Part shown: in pieces, positions 52,306-61,131 of the stretch
How positions within the stretch are numbered: position 1 is the first letter of the stretch
Layout of the letters: each line of letters opens with the position of its first letter
Notes under the pieces: generated by a model
What the model saw: only the letters and a program-made list of their open reading frames with translations
Databases searched by the model: none
What the model was told of the DNA's origin: nothing
Translations under genes and position numbers: made by a program
Assembly (NCBI RefSeq): GCF_001921865.1
Contig: NZ_MSCT01000010.1
Coordinates: forward strand, 1 to 64,000
DNA: 64,000 bases
Reading direction: 5' to 3'
Source: Pseudomonas chlororaphis
GTDB lineage: Bacteria; Pseudomonadota; Gammaproteobacteria; Pseudomonadales; Pseudomonadaceae

Positions 52306-53843
52306 CGGTACCACCCCTGTTCTTCATTAATCTTGTGCATCTTGACACGAGCATCCTCAAGATCAGTTTCTGAGAAGTTTGCTTCCAACATGTAGGGTTT
52401 GATTGCGTCGAAGTTGTTTTCTACCGCTGTGCGCAAATCGCTTGCATCGAGACGTTGCTTGAGCTTGGTATTTCGTCCGCCATAGGTCTCACTGTACTTC
52501 TGGTGGACCTGAGCAGGAATGGCGATGCAGGCTGCAGTCTTCATGAGATCGGTGATCTCGTCCGCAGCGAGATGAGCTATTTTCTTCAAATGATGTTTTA
52601 AGGCTGCTTGTGACGGCATGTGATCCAGATGTAACCCATCGCGCAAGCGTCCACTGAATGCCCCATAGATATCGACTTCCAGTGGTCTGACTGCAGGTTT
52701 GGCGAAGACTAGGTAAAGAGGGGGTACGCCCGAGTCTGCTGGGAACGAGACGATAATGTCTTGCCAGGTAATGTCTTCAGCATCCTGACCGGGGTAATGA
52801 GAAAACCTTGAATCTTGGCCCTCTGGAATGGGGTGGACCAACAGGTTGTCAAGGGTTTCCGGGATGCCTGGGTAGGTGGTTGGCGTGTTCACGACAGGAC
52901 CGTTATTGGGCGTCCAGGTGATATTCAACCCCTCCAGATGCGCCTCCATGGCACTTTTGTCGGTGTTCCATCGGGCTTCGGCGGTGGGTACTCGATCCTC
53001 GCCGGACTTGGCGCTGGTGTGGATGCCGTAGATCCTTAGCACTCCGTTTGCATCTCGGCGAAACTGGAAGCGCACGCGAGTGGCAGCCTCTCGAAGACCG
53101 CGCAATTGGTGTTCGGAATACAGAGTGCCGTCAGCCATCGGCGATGGCCAAAGAGCCAGAGCTACTGTACTCAATACGCTGCCTGCTGCACTGCCGACAG
53201 TGCTCGCTGCACCGCGAAGCGTCCAGCTTCCAAGCCCTTCAGTCACACTAGCGCCTACCGCCCGTCCCAGCATTACACTGCCGGCACTCACATGGGCTGG
53301 GATGCCGGAGTCTTGTGATTGTTCAAGAGGAGCCAATAAGGTCAACCGGCCGAAATTGCCTGCCGATTCCAGGGTGTCGCCAGCTTTGGTGGTGCCATGT
53401 GGCGTCAGGCACGACTTGGCGAATACATAGGGTGTTTGTGGCTGAGCGATAAAGGTCATGCCGCCTTTTAGATGAGGCTGCGATGAGTCGGCCGCATAGG
53501 CGTAGCGCTGACCATCAAGGACGATGTGATTCATATCACCGGCGGTCGGCGCTCGAGCATTGTTGCCGACAGTGCTCGGGATACCGGTTTTCACGCTGGA
53601 CGAGGCCAGGACGATGCCACCGTTGGCGGTCATGCTGCCATGCACAGCGGCATGGCAGTGATTGATGTAGAACCAAGCCAGTCCTGAGACGATGGGCGAG
53701 GCACAGACACAGGCGGTGTGGCTGATACCGACGAGTGCTGCCGGTTGGCCGTCGACAAAGGTATCAGTGGAGCCGTTGGTGATGCTGGTGATGCCACAGA
53801 GCGGGCAGGTGACGTGATCGCCTACTTTGGCAAGATCGGCCAT
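52302..53843 (-). CDS. PAAR-pyocin-domain toxin, probable type VI effector
   Basis: This 513-residue protein starts MADLAKVGDHVTCPLCGI, a PAAR-type tip domain with repeats TDTFVDGQPAALVGISHTAC and NGGIVLASSSVKTGIPS. A pyocin-S domain at about 140-390 follows, sharing VFAKSC and NITWTPN/PGIPE with the 21285 toxin. The C-terminal toxin (about 395-513) has LHLDHMPSQAAL, IAIPAQVHQKYSETYGGRN and a charged end. The DHMPS and H/YGG residues look like a His-rich nuclease, but I do not recognise a named family. The start at 53843 excludes an upstream extension. It should be loaded on a VgrG spike; no structural T6SS gene is in the window. Confidence 0.88.
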   Translation of the reverse strand: MADLAKVGDHVTCPLCGITSITNGSTDTFVDGQPAALVGISHTACVCASPIVSGLAWFYINHCHAAVHGSMTANGGIVLASSSVKTGIPSTVGNNARAPTAGDMNHIVLDGQRYAYAADSSQPHLKGGMTFIAQPQTPYVFAKSCLTPHGTTKAGDTLESAGNFGRLTLLAPLEQSQDSGIPAHVSAGSVMLGRAVGASVTEGLGSWTLRGAASTVGSAAGSVLSTVALALWPSPMADGTLYSEHQLRGLREAATRVRFQFRRDANGVLRIYGIHTSAKSGEDRVPTAEARWNTDKSAMEAHLEGLNITWTPNNGPVVNTPTTYPGIPETLDNLLVHPIPEGQDSRFSHYPGQDAEDITWQDIIVSFPADSGVPPLYLVFAKPAVRPLEVDIYGAFSGRLRDGLHLDHMPSQAALKHHLKKIAHLAADEITDLMKTAACIAIPAQVHQKYSETYGGRNTKLKQRLDASDLRTAVENNFDAIKPYMLEANFSETDLEDARVKMHKINEEQGWYR

Positions 53844-54264
53844 ATGCAATTTCCTTATGCGGGAAACCCGAGAGCCAAGCAGGCTAGCCTTGCGGGCTGC
53901 ACCAACGAAATCAGGCGTTTCTGATAGAGCCTGATCTTTATTGCACGACCAGTTGCGAATACGGACGAACAAGCTCCGACAGGCTGAAAAGGGTGGCTAT
54001 CTGATGAGGTACAGGCGCATTCCCAAGCCTGCCCCGTTAGACATAATCTGCCACGCCTTTGTCGTTGCCCTGTATAGAGCCCGAGACTAGCCTTTGATCG
54101 TCGCTGCAAACGCAGCGGCCGGGCTTGGTAACCCGTTTTGATACAGGCGCAACGATATGGAGTTCAATCATGCGCGCTGGCAAACCATTCGCAGATCATT
54201 GTTTTTCTAATCTCCTTTTCCTGTCCCATCACTCTCGCTTCCCAAGAGCAAACGGAGGTGCGCT
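53844..54264. other. Intergenic region without genes
   Basis: About 420 bp with no coding sequence on either strand that I would call. A short inverted GCTGC...GCAGC element lies near 54104-54118. It contains the promoter regions of the divergent PAAR toxin and DUF3077 genes. Confidence 0.4.
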
Positions 54265-54546
54265 ATGAGCACCTCCGCTCCGGTCAAAACCCTCGGCTTC
54301 GTCACCTTCGGGCCTTGCGGCGATGGCGAGCAAACCCTGTTTCGCGTCAACGCCGACGTGCCGCTGCACCAAGCCCTGGAGCATGCATCGACCCTGCTGT
54401 ACTACGCCAAGAAACTCGCTCTGGATGCCGCCATGGAAGAGCAGGGCGAGCGTTACGCCTGGGCCGCGCACTTTCTGGCGGAGATGGGCAAGGCGGTGAT
54501 CGACGATGTGGGGCTGGGGCTCAGAGAGGAGGTGTTGCAGGCTTAG
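54265..54546 (+). CDS. DUF3077-family small protein
   Basis: This 93-residue protein starts after GGAGG and has the DUF3077 pattern: FRVNADVPLHQALEHASTLLYYAKKLALDAA, in parts. It is a common Pseudomonas small cytosolic family of unknown function, all alpha-helical. It lies just upstream of the first DHFR-like relic. Confidence 0.82.
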   Translation: MSTSAPVKTLGFVTFGPCGDGEQTLFRVNADVPLHQALEHASTLLYYAKKLALDAAMEEQGERYAWAAHFLAEMGKAVIDDVGLGLREEVLQA

Positions 54547-54599
54547 TGGAGGGATGTTGCAGGGCGCCGTTTCTCGGTGGGAGGGAAGCGGCGTTGTTC

Positions 54600-54785
54600 A
54601 AGCGCCCGGCGGGCCAGAAGCAGACACCCATGGCGAACTCCATTTCGCTGGTGGCTGGTGCCCTACGCCGACGAAGCCCTGGGCAATACAGGAGCTGTTC
54701 TCGCAACGGTTCGGCTTGCTGCTGGGGCGCCGTATCGGTTGGGAGCCGCCAGGGGACGTGGCGACGACAAAAGAGCAACTATGCT
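54600..54785 (+). pseudogene. N-terminal relic of a dihydrofolate-reductase-like gene
   Basis: In different frames this stretch reads HGELHFAGGW, VPYADEALGN and IQELFSQRFGLLLGRRI. Together these look like the consecutive N-terminal motifs of a DHFR/RibD-like protein broken by frameshifts. A C-terminal motif of the same family lies at 55784-55875. The intervening DNA contains an intact formyltransferase-like gene. Confidence 0.55.
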
Positions 54786-54922
54786 AGGCCGGGTGTTGGA
54801 ATGGGTCGAGCAGATCGGGCTTTGCGTCCTTGCGTCGTGGAAAGGCAATGGGAATGGGCACGATCCGCTTGGGTTGAATTGACCGTCGCTGCATCCACGG
54901 TCGGTCTGTCGGAGGTCTGACG

Positions 54923-55750
54923 TTGCGAATCGCTTTTTTGGTGAACCGAGACGTGGAGAGCAATCTCACGCTCAACTTGCTGTTGCCCGAGATTCACGAG
55001 AGCACCGTGGGGATATTCCTTTCGGAGAGCGTGGGAGCGGGCAGGCAGGTGCCACGCCTGCTTGGACAACTCGCCTTGATCGAGCAGGACTTCTTCAATG
55101 CCTTGCCTGCGGGGGCGATCGGATCGAGCGACCCGCTCGGCAGCGGGCATCGATTCGGTTTTGCAGAACTGCAGCAACGCTTTGGGGTGCCTGTGCGGGT
55201 ATTGCCCAGCGTGAGGGACCCCGCGGGCCTGCACATGCTGCGGGATGCGGGAGCGGATCTGTTTGTCTCAATCCGCTTTGGTCAAATCCTGTCCAATGAG
55301 GCGTTGGTCATTCCGTCACGCGGCGTCCTCAACCTTCACTCTGGCCTCTTGCCTCACTATCGAGGCGTTCTCGCGACGTTCCGGGCGCTGCTCAATGGCG
55401 ACCCAGAGATCGGCTGTACCCTCCATTGGATAGACAGCCCCGGCATCGATGTGGGCCGCATCATTGAGACGGCGCGTGTGGCGGTCGAGAAGGAGCGCTC
55501 CTTGCTGTGGCACATCCTTTCGCTTTATCAACCCGGCGCGGGCCTCATCATGAACGCCATCAGACGCCTGGAGTGCGGCGAGCCCGTGGCGGGGACGCCT
55601 CAGGATCCATCGGCAGGGGCCTACTACTCCTTTCCCAGCGAAGAGGACCTGATGCGCTTCACCACACTGGGCTGGCGGCTCTTCGATCGCGAAGACGTTT
55701 GGGAGCTTTTCGAGTCGTACGGACTTGCGTTACGCACGCGCACGCTTTGA
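54923..55750 (+). CDS. Formyltransferase-like protein (N10-formyl-THF family)
   Basis: This 275-residue protein starts at TTG 54923 with GGAGG 8 bases upstream. It has the formyltransferase catalytic motif LNLHSGLLPHYRGV (His and the loop). It also has the Asp-containing DSPGIDVGRIIE seen in Fmt/GARF family enzymes. The family transfers a formyl group from N10-formyltetrahydrofolate to an amine. The substrate is unknown; it is not Fmt by size or context. It sits between the two halves of a decayed DHFR-like gene, suggesting insertion. Confidence 0.8.
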   Translation: MRIAFLVNRDVESNLTLNLLLPEIHESTVGIFLSESVGAGRQVPRLLGQLALIEQDFFNALPAGAIGSSDPLGSGHRFGFAELQQRFGVPVRVLPSVRDPAGLHMLRDAGADLFVSIRFGQILSNEALVIPSRGVLNLHSGLLPHYRGVLATFRALLNGDPEIGCTLHWIDSPGIDVGRIIETARVAVEKERSLLWHILSLYQPGAGLIMNAIRRLECGEPVAGTPQDPSAGAYYSFPSEEDLMRFTTLGWRLFDREDVWELFESYGLALRTRTL

Positions 55751-55783
55751 GCGTGGAGCGGCGGTCAGGTTTCCCAATCTGGG

Positions 55784-55875
55784 TGGCAGCTCTTGCGTTC
55801 ACGTTGACGAACTCCACCAGCACGCCGGGCGGGGTGCTGGTCGCTCGTTATGTTTGCAGGGGTGAGGTGCGATAA
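55784..55875 (+). pseudogene. C-terminal relic of the same DHFR-like gene
   Basis: The frame ending at TAA 55873-55875 reads LAFTLTNSTSTPGGVLVARY, then VCRGEVR. This is the beta-strand ending typical of DHFR/RibD-like proteins (TSTxGGV). The relic at 60661 has nearly the same tail (TSTAGGVLVACY). Confidence 0.55.
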
Positions 55876-55925
55876 GTAGAGAATCCGTGCCCCAAGCCAC
55901 CAAGGCTCCAGCCAGCCTGCCGAGC

Positions 55926-56708
55926 TTACTGTTTAAGCAAGGCTACCAAGGCTTCTGCTACCGCCTCGCTGGAGTTGGGGTTCTGGCCGGTCACAATCTT
56001 GCCGTCGACAACCACATGAGAGGCAAACGGTATGAATGCCTTGTCGTAAGTCGCGCCCAGCGCCGTTAGCTCATCCTGCAAGAAGAATGGAACCTGATCT
56101 TTGGTCCCTGAAAGAAGCTCCTCGGCGTTAGAAAAGCCGGTAACGGTTCTATTGGCAATCAAGGGCTTGCCATTGCCATCTTTCAGATTCAGCAAACCGG
56201 CCGCGCCGTGACACACCGAAGCGATAAACCCACCGTTGCGGTAGATGCTCTCGGCCATGCTCTTGAGCGCTTCGTTATCCCGGAAGTCCCACATGGTGCC
56301 ATGGCCGCCCGTGTAGTAGATGGCGGCATAGTCATTTGGGTTCAGCGAGCCTACGGCACTTGTGTTTTTAAGCCTGGAGACAAACGCCTGGTCCTGTATA
56401 TGAGCCTTGGCTGATGTGTTCATGTACAGCCAGCCTTGACTGCGTTCGTCGATAGGCACCAGCCCGCCGGCAGGGCTGGCAAAGTCCATTTCAATCCCGG
56501 CAGCCTTGGCGACATCGTAAAAATCCGTCAGCTCGGTCAACCACAACCCTGTAGCGTCGGTTCTCGTTGGGTACTTCGAGTGATTGGTCATCACCACGAG
56601 GATTTTTTTGCCGGCCCACCTCGCACTGGCTCCGGCATTGTCAGCCGAGGCCACATGGTACTGAAGCAGTCCCAGCATGATGATTATGGATTTTAGAAAG
56701 CGGTTCAT
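55926..56708 (-). CDS. Exported DJ-1/PfpI-family protein
   Basis: This 260-residue protein has a signal peptide from MNRFLKSIIIMLGLL (start at 56708 chosen for GAGG at 9 bases; Mets at 56717 and 56726 are alternatives). It carries a type 1 glutamine amidotransferase-like/Hsp31-type domain. The nucleophile Cys is in IASVCHGAAGLL and a Glu is in the region near FDFASPAGG (ITEMDFASPAGG). Members act as chaperones, glyoxalases or deglycases. Export to the periplasm is unusual among characterised DJ-1 proteins but known in related groups. Confidence 0.88.
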   Translation of the reverse strand: MNRFLKSIIIMLGLLQYHVASADNAGASARWAGKKILVVMTNHSKYPTRTDATGLWLTELTDFYDVAKAAGIEMDFASPAGGLVPIDERSQGWLYMNTSAKAHIQDQAFVSRLKNTSAVGSLNPNDYAAIYYTGGHGTMWDFRDNEALKSMAESIYRNGGFIASVCHGAAGLLNLKDGNGKPLIANRTVTGFSNAEELLSGTKDQVPFFLQDELTALGATYDKAFIPFASHVVVDGKIVTGQNPNSSEAVAEALVALLKQ

Positions 56709-56785
56709 ACTCTTCATCCTCGCCATTCGGCGCAGTTAGACATAAAACAAAAAAGGGCCATTCACTGATCAGGCAGAGGTGGCGA

Positions 56786-58300
56786 TCACCCTGCCTGGCG
56801 GGTCGCTACAGTCGGTGATCCGGTATAGGGCGTTGGGTCGAACCGACCGTTGCGATGGCGAAAGTCGTGGGCAAAGTTGGGCCACACCAACGTTAACCGT
56901 CCGCTACGAGGGTCGACATACCAGCTCTTGCAGCCTTCGCTGAGCCACACCGTGCCTTCTGCCAGCTCCTGCATGCGATTGACGTACTCGGCTTGGGCAT
57001 GCGCGGACACTTCCATGACCTGCTGGCCTGACTGTTTCGCCCAATCGAGCGCTCCCAGGATGTAATCGACCTGAGCCTCGATGATGTAGACGATCGAGTT
57101 ATGCCCCAAGCCGGTATTAGGGCCATTGACCATGAACAGGTTGGGAAAACCGTGGACGGTGGTGGAGGCGAACGCTTCCATTCCCTGGGCCCAGGCCTGG
57201 GAAAGGGGCTGCCCGTCGTGCCCTCTGATCAGCGCCGCGTAGGGTGGTTGTGCGGTCTCGAAACCGGTGCAGAAGATCAGCATATCGAGATCATGGGACG
57301 CGCCGCTGGCGGCGACCGCCTTGCCGTGTTCGACCTTGGCCAGCGCCGATGCCTCGAGTTGGACATTGTCCCGGAGGAAGGTCGGGTAGTAGGTATTGGA
57401 GATGAGCACCCGCTTGCAGCCTACCGTGTAATCGGGCGTCAGTTTGGCCCTCAGTGCTTCGTCAGGTACCTGGCGTTCCAGATGAGCCCGGGCGATGTGC
57501 CTGGTTTCCGCGAGATAGCGCGGTACGGCGCGGCGCGATGCAAAGGTCGACTCCAGGTACCAGAACAGTTCGTTGCGGTGTTCGCGCATCGTTGACGGGT
57601 CGCGCTGGAATACACGTCGCTCGACATCGGAGTAGGGCCGATCGACCCGAGGAATGACATAGGGCGGCGTACGCTGGAACACCACCAGGTGCTCCGCGTC
57701 CTTGGCCAGTTCCGGCACAATCTGCAGCGCCGAGGCGCCAGACCCCACAATGCCGATGCGCTTGCCCCGTGTCTGCGCCTCGTGAGGCCAGCGCGCCGAG
57801 TGAAAGACCTCGCCCTTGAATGCCTCCAGCCCGGGAATGTTCGGCAGGCTCTCGTCAGCCAGGTGCCCGGTACCGGTGATCAAATAGCGGCACGCGAGTT
57901 CGCCCCGCGAGGTGTGGATTTTCCACACCTTGTCGGTTTGATCCCAGATCGCGTCTTCGACATTGGTCGAGAAGCTGATGTGCGGGAGCAGGCCCTCGTC
58001 GTGGGCGGTTTCTTTCAGATAGGCCAGGATTTCCGGGCCCGGCGAAAAGAGGCTCGACCAGTGCGGATTCGGTCGGAACGAAAACGAGTAGAGGTGCGAG
58101 GGCACATCGCAGGCCGCGCCGGGGTAGGTATTGTCGCGCCAGGTTCCGCCGATGCCGCCGGCGCGCTCGACGATGATGAAATCGTGATGGCCATGGCGCT
58201 TGAGCTGGGCGCCCATGGCCAGCCCGGCGAAACCGGTACCGATGATGACGATCTCGGTGAACGGCGGCGGGGGCGGGGGTATCTGTGTCGATTGAGTCAT
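56786..58300 (-). CDS. Flavin-dependent Baeyer-Villiger-type monooxygenase
   Basis: This 504-residue protein (start at ATG 58300, with AAGGA 9 bases upstream; ATG 58306 is an alternative) has an N-terminal FAD Rossmann motif VIIGTGFAGLAMG and a second GIVGSGASALQ NADPH motif. Between them lies the BVMO fingerprint FKGEVFHSARWP, matching FxGxxxHxxxWP. These enzymes insert oxygen next to ketones to give esters or lactones. The adjacent hydrolase (14 bp upstream in the same unit) could open the product ester, a classic pairing. Confidence 0.92.
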   Translation of the reverse strand: MTQSTQIPPPPPPFTEIVIIGTGFAGLAMGAQLKRHGHHDFIIVERAGGIGGTWRDNTYPGAACDVPSHLYSFSFRPNPHWSSLFSPGPEILAYLKETAHDEGLLPHISFSTNVEDAIWDQTDKVWKIHTSRGELACRYLITGTGHLADESLPNIPGLEAFKGEVFHSARWPHEAQTRGKRIGIVGSGASALQIVPELAKDAEHLVVFQRTPPYVIPRVDRPYSDVERRVFQRDPSTMREHRNELFWYLESTFASRRAVPRYLAETRHIARAHLERQVPDEALRAKLTPDYTVGCKRVLISNTYYPTFLRDNVQLEASALAKVEHGKAVAASGASHDLDMLIFCTGFETAQPPYAALIRGHDGQPLSQAWAQGMEAFASTTVHGFPNLFMVNGPNTGLGHNSIVYIIEAQVDYILGALDWAKQSGQQVMEVSAHAQAEYVNRMQELAEGTVWLSEGCKSWYVDPRSGRLTLVWPNFAHDFRHRNGRFDPTPYTGSPTVATRQAG

Positions 58301-58313
58301 GGGCATGGGTCCT

Positions 58314-59183
58314 TCAAGGGTATTGCGCAGGGAGGATGCTGCCAGCCGGATAGCGCGTCGGCATTTCGTTGAATTGATCGATGATCTGGCAAAGCTGAGC
58401 GGGCCGTTCGTAAACCACGGCATGGCCGGATTCGATTTCGACGAAACGGGCGTCGATGATGGATCCGAACAGCCTCTTGCTGTGTTGGATCGGCACCATG
58501 GTGTCGTACGTGCACCCGACGATCAGGGTCGTTGCCTGAATGTTTCCGATCGACGCCGTAAGGTCGATCGAGCGGTTCAACGCCATCTGCAGTTCGTCGA
58601 ATTCGCCGGGGTTGATCGCCGCCAGCATCGTCGTGATCTGCGCCGGGGTCGCGTAGTTGAAGAAGCGTGGGCTGAACCCGCAATAGGCCGTGAATTCGCG
58701 TATGGCCGGCAGCTTGGCTTGATACAGCTGGCGCCACACTGCATTGCGCAGCTCTTGTTGTGGGTCGGTCTTGACCCAGCCGGCGACCAACACCAGGTTG
58801 CCGACAAGGTCTGGTCGATGCGCGGCGACACTGGCCGCCGCTACCGCCCCGAGCGAGTAACCCACCAGGGTGACCGGTACACCCGGCAGCACCTTGTCGA
58901 TGATGCCGACGATTTGCGCTTCAAGGTCGGCGAGCGTCAGTTCGTCCTGCTCAAGCGGGCGGGTGAAGTTCAACGCCACTACGCGTTGATTGAGTTCGAG
59001 CATGGGAAACAGGAAACCGAAATGGCTGCTCGCGCTGCCGCCCGTGCCGTGAACCAGGACAATAGGGGGACGCTCGGCCGTGACGTTGGTGGTCGCCTTG
59101 CCGGAGTCGTAACACGTCACCTCGACATTGCCGATGACGACGGTGTTCTTGACCGCATTCTTCGAGATACTGATCTCGCTCAT
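58314..59183 (-). CDS. Alpha/beta hydrolase
   Basis: This 289-residue protein has an oxyanion HGTGGSASSH motif, the nucleophile in LVGYSLGAVAAA, the acid in GCTYDTMVP and the His in ESGHAVVYERP. It fits an esterase or lactonase. Situated just before the monooxygenase gene, it probably hydrolyses the ester or lactone formed by that enzyme. Confidence 0.9.
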   Translation of the reverse strand: MSEISISKNAVKNTVVIGNVEVTCYDSGKATTNVTAERPPIVLVHGTGGSASSHFGFLFPMLELNQRVVALNFTRPLEQDELTLADLEAQIVGIIDKVLPGVPVTLVGYSLGAVAAASVAAHRPDLVGNLVLVAGWVKTDPQQELRNAVWRQLYQAKLPAIREFTAYCGFSPRFFNYATPAQITTMLAAINPGEFDELQMALNRSIDLTASIGNIQATTLIVGCTYDTMVPIQHSKRLFGSIIDARFVEIESGHAVVYERPAQLCQIIDQFNEMPTRYPAGSILPAQYP

Positions 59184-59529
59184 ACCTTGCCCTCTATGAC
59201 ACGCGACAACCGTCGGGCAGTAGCACTGCCTCCGTGGATCGCGTTATGCCTACCCAGCCAATCGGCGCCGTTGCCTCTTCAGTCGTTGCCACAAACACGA
59301 TCATCCGGACACGACTGTTGCTCTGTTCTCTCTGCCAGGAGAGTCGCGCAAGCGTTCGACGTTAGTGCGCAAGCTGCCGGTCTGAGTGTAATGTCGGGGG
59401 CGAGCGAGAAAAGGTCATTACGGGCCGTGCACCAGTCACTTCATGACAACCCGAATGGCGCCCTGCCTGCTACCTGCGGTTTCAGGCAAGGGCGTCCTCC
59501 CATGGCGCTGTGTTTCCAGGATCAAGACG
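59184..59529. other. Divergent control region of the monooxygenase group and the AraC gene
   Basis: About 345 bp between the hydrolase start (59183) and the AraC start (59530). No gene is seen. It probably holds the divergent promoters. A clear AraC operator cannot be assigned. Confidence 0.4.
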
Positions 59530-60582
59530 ATGCGAGAAGAGAGGGCAGTGCGACGCTCGATACCCCACGTGGAGCCGTGCCCGTTCGGGCCGCAGAGAGT
59601 GGCCGCCATCGTGGCGACCCTGGCTGAGGACGGCATAGCGCCGGCAGCTGTGCTCGCCAATAGCGGCCTTGAGGAGGCCGAAATGCGCGACCCGGCGACC
59701 CGAGTTTCGTTTCGCCAGGTGACCGCCGTGTTTCGCAATGCGGCGCGCTTGGCAACCGACCCTGCTTCGGCATTGCGTGCCGGCGCGCGGATGGGCCTGA
59801 CTGCGTATGGCATGTACGGATACGGCCTGCTCAGCAGCCCGACATCCTCGGCGCAGATCGAGTTCGCGATAAAATACAACCGCGTCCTGGGGACCCCGGC
59901 CGGCCCCGTCGCCTACGTCCGCGAGGCGAACATGGGCATCTACACCTATGACGTGCTGATCGCCTCGGACCCCACCAGCGACCTCTACCGTTTTGCGCTC
60001 GAGTTTGCCTATTCGGCAAAGCTGACATTGGGTCGCGATTTATGCGGGAGCGAGTTTTTGTTTGATGGCCTGCGGGCTGCGTGCCCCGAACCCGCCCATG
60101 CCAGCCTGTACCGGGAATGGTTCAGGTGCCCCGTGGAGTTCGACTGTCCAAGCAACGAGGTTCTGGTCGATAGGCGTTGGTCCGAATTCACCGCGCGCAT
60201 GCCGGACCCCTTCACCCATGAAAGCGTGCGCAGCCTCTGCCACCAGCTCTTGGTCGATCTCGACCATTCAGGCGGAATGGCCTCGCTGGTACGGCGCACG
60301 CTCGTTGAGCGAATGCCTTGGAGATTTCCCACGGTCGATACCATGGCCAATGAGCTCTCGGTGCACCCGCGGGCGCTGCGCCGGCTGCTTGAGCACGAAG
60401 GCACAACCTATAAGGACTTGCTGGCCGATGTGCGCTGCAGGCTGGCAATCGAGTACCTGCGCAACACCAGGATAACCACCGAAGAAATCGCCAGCCGCCT
60501 GGGCTATAGCGACGCCGCGAACTTCAGGCGTGCCTTCAGCCAGTGGACCGGCAAGACGCCGAGTGAGTATCGGGGCATGTGA
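59530..60582 (+). CDS. AraC-family regulator with arabinose-binding-type N domain
   Basis: This 350-residue protein starts at ATG 59530 (AGGA 8 bases upstream). An upstream frame extends to 59443 but lacks a site. The N-terminal 200 residues resemble the AraC_binding-type domain (VAAIVATLAEDGIAP, DPATRVSFRQVTAVF), and the C-terminal AraC HTH includes TMANELSVHPRALRRLL and ITTEEIASRLGYSDAANFRRAF. It is divergent from the hydrolase-monooxygenase pair and is its likely activator. Confidence 0.9.
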   Translation: MREERAVRRSIPHVEPCPFGPQRVAAIVATLAEDGIAPAAVLANSGLEEAEMRDPATRVSFRQVTAVFRNAARLATDPASALRAGARMGLTAYGMYGYGLLSSPTSSAQIEFAIKYNRVLGTPAGPVAYVREANMGIYTYDVLIASDPTSDLYRFALEFAYSAKLTLGRDLCGSEFLFDGLRAACPEPAHASLYREWFRCPVEFDCPSNEVLVDRRWSEFTARMPDPFTHESVRSLCHQLLVDLDHSGGMASLVRRTLVERMPWRFPTVDTMANELSVHPRALRRLLEHEGTTYKDLLADVRCRLAIEYLRNTRITTEEIASRLGYSDAANFRRAFSQWTGKTPSEYRGM

Positions 60583-60660
60583 GTGGCTTCGGGCTTCAAG
60601 GCGTTACGGTCTTGGGCGGCTTTTGTAACTGCTGGCAGTGCGGTGGGGTGGGGGGCTTCG

Positions 60661-60821
60661 ATTGCCTGAGCAAGGTTTATTGCAACCGTTCGACTTGCTG
60701 CTGGGGCGGCGTACCTACGACCTATTCGCCGGGTATTGGCCGCATATACAGGCCGGTTCAAGCAACCAGTACGGCTGGTGGAGTGCTGGTTGCCTGTTAC
60801 TTTCGGAGCCTGAGAGAGTAG
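60661..60821 (+). pseudogene. Second relic of a dihydrofolate-reductase-like gene
   Basis: One frame reads LLQPFDLLLGRRTYDLFAGY then WPHIQ, the N-terminal DHFR/RibD motif. Another frame a little further reads TSTAGGVLVACYFRSLRE with TGA at 60819-60821, the C-terminal motif. The core between them is missing. Both halves parallel the relic at 54600/55784, so one source gene was probably duplicated and decayed. Confidence 0.55.
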
Positions 60822-61131
60822 AAGCTTCTGGGTGTTCGTTTAGGGAGGAAGCGACCGGTTGTAACTGACTGCTAACGGCCAGAAGCGGTCCGTCATATTT
60901 TCATCGCTCTGACTTTTGTTATCGGGCCCAAGCGCGAAATTCTCGCTCTTTGACCAAAGAAGCAGCTGGAGATGGGTAAGCTAGGCGCTAAGACAGTTAT
61001 GCATATGTGCTAGGGGCGCCTAGGTCAAGATGATGTCCAATTGCTCTCACCGCTGCTGGGGATTTAGTATAGGTGTAGTCCTCCGCCCATTGGTGGCTGA
61101 GGCCCTGATCAAGGAAGAGATTCAGCCTGTT
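60822..61131. other. Intergenic boundary of the GTPase operon
   Basis: No gene is called. An 8-bp perfect inverted repeat, CTAGGCGC (60981-60988) and GCGCCTAG (61016-61023), is present. From here on, the DNA is visibly less GC-rich than before, consistent with a junction to acquired sequence. Confidence 0.45.
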
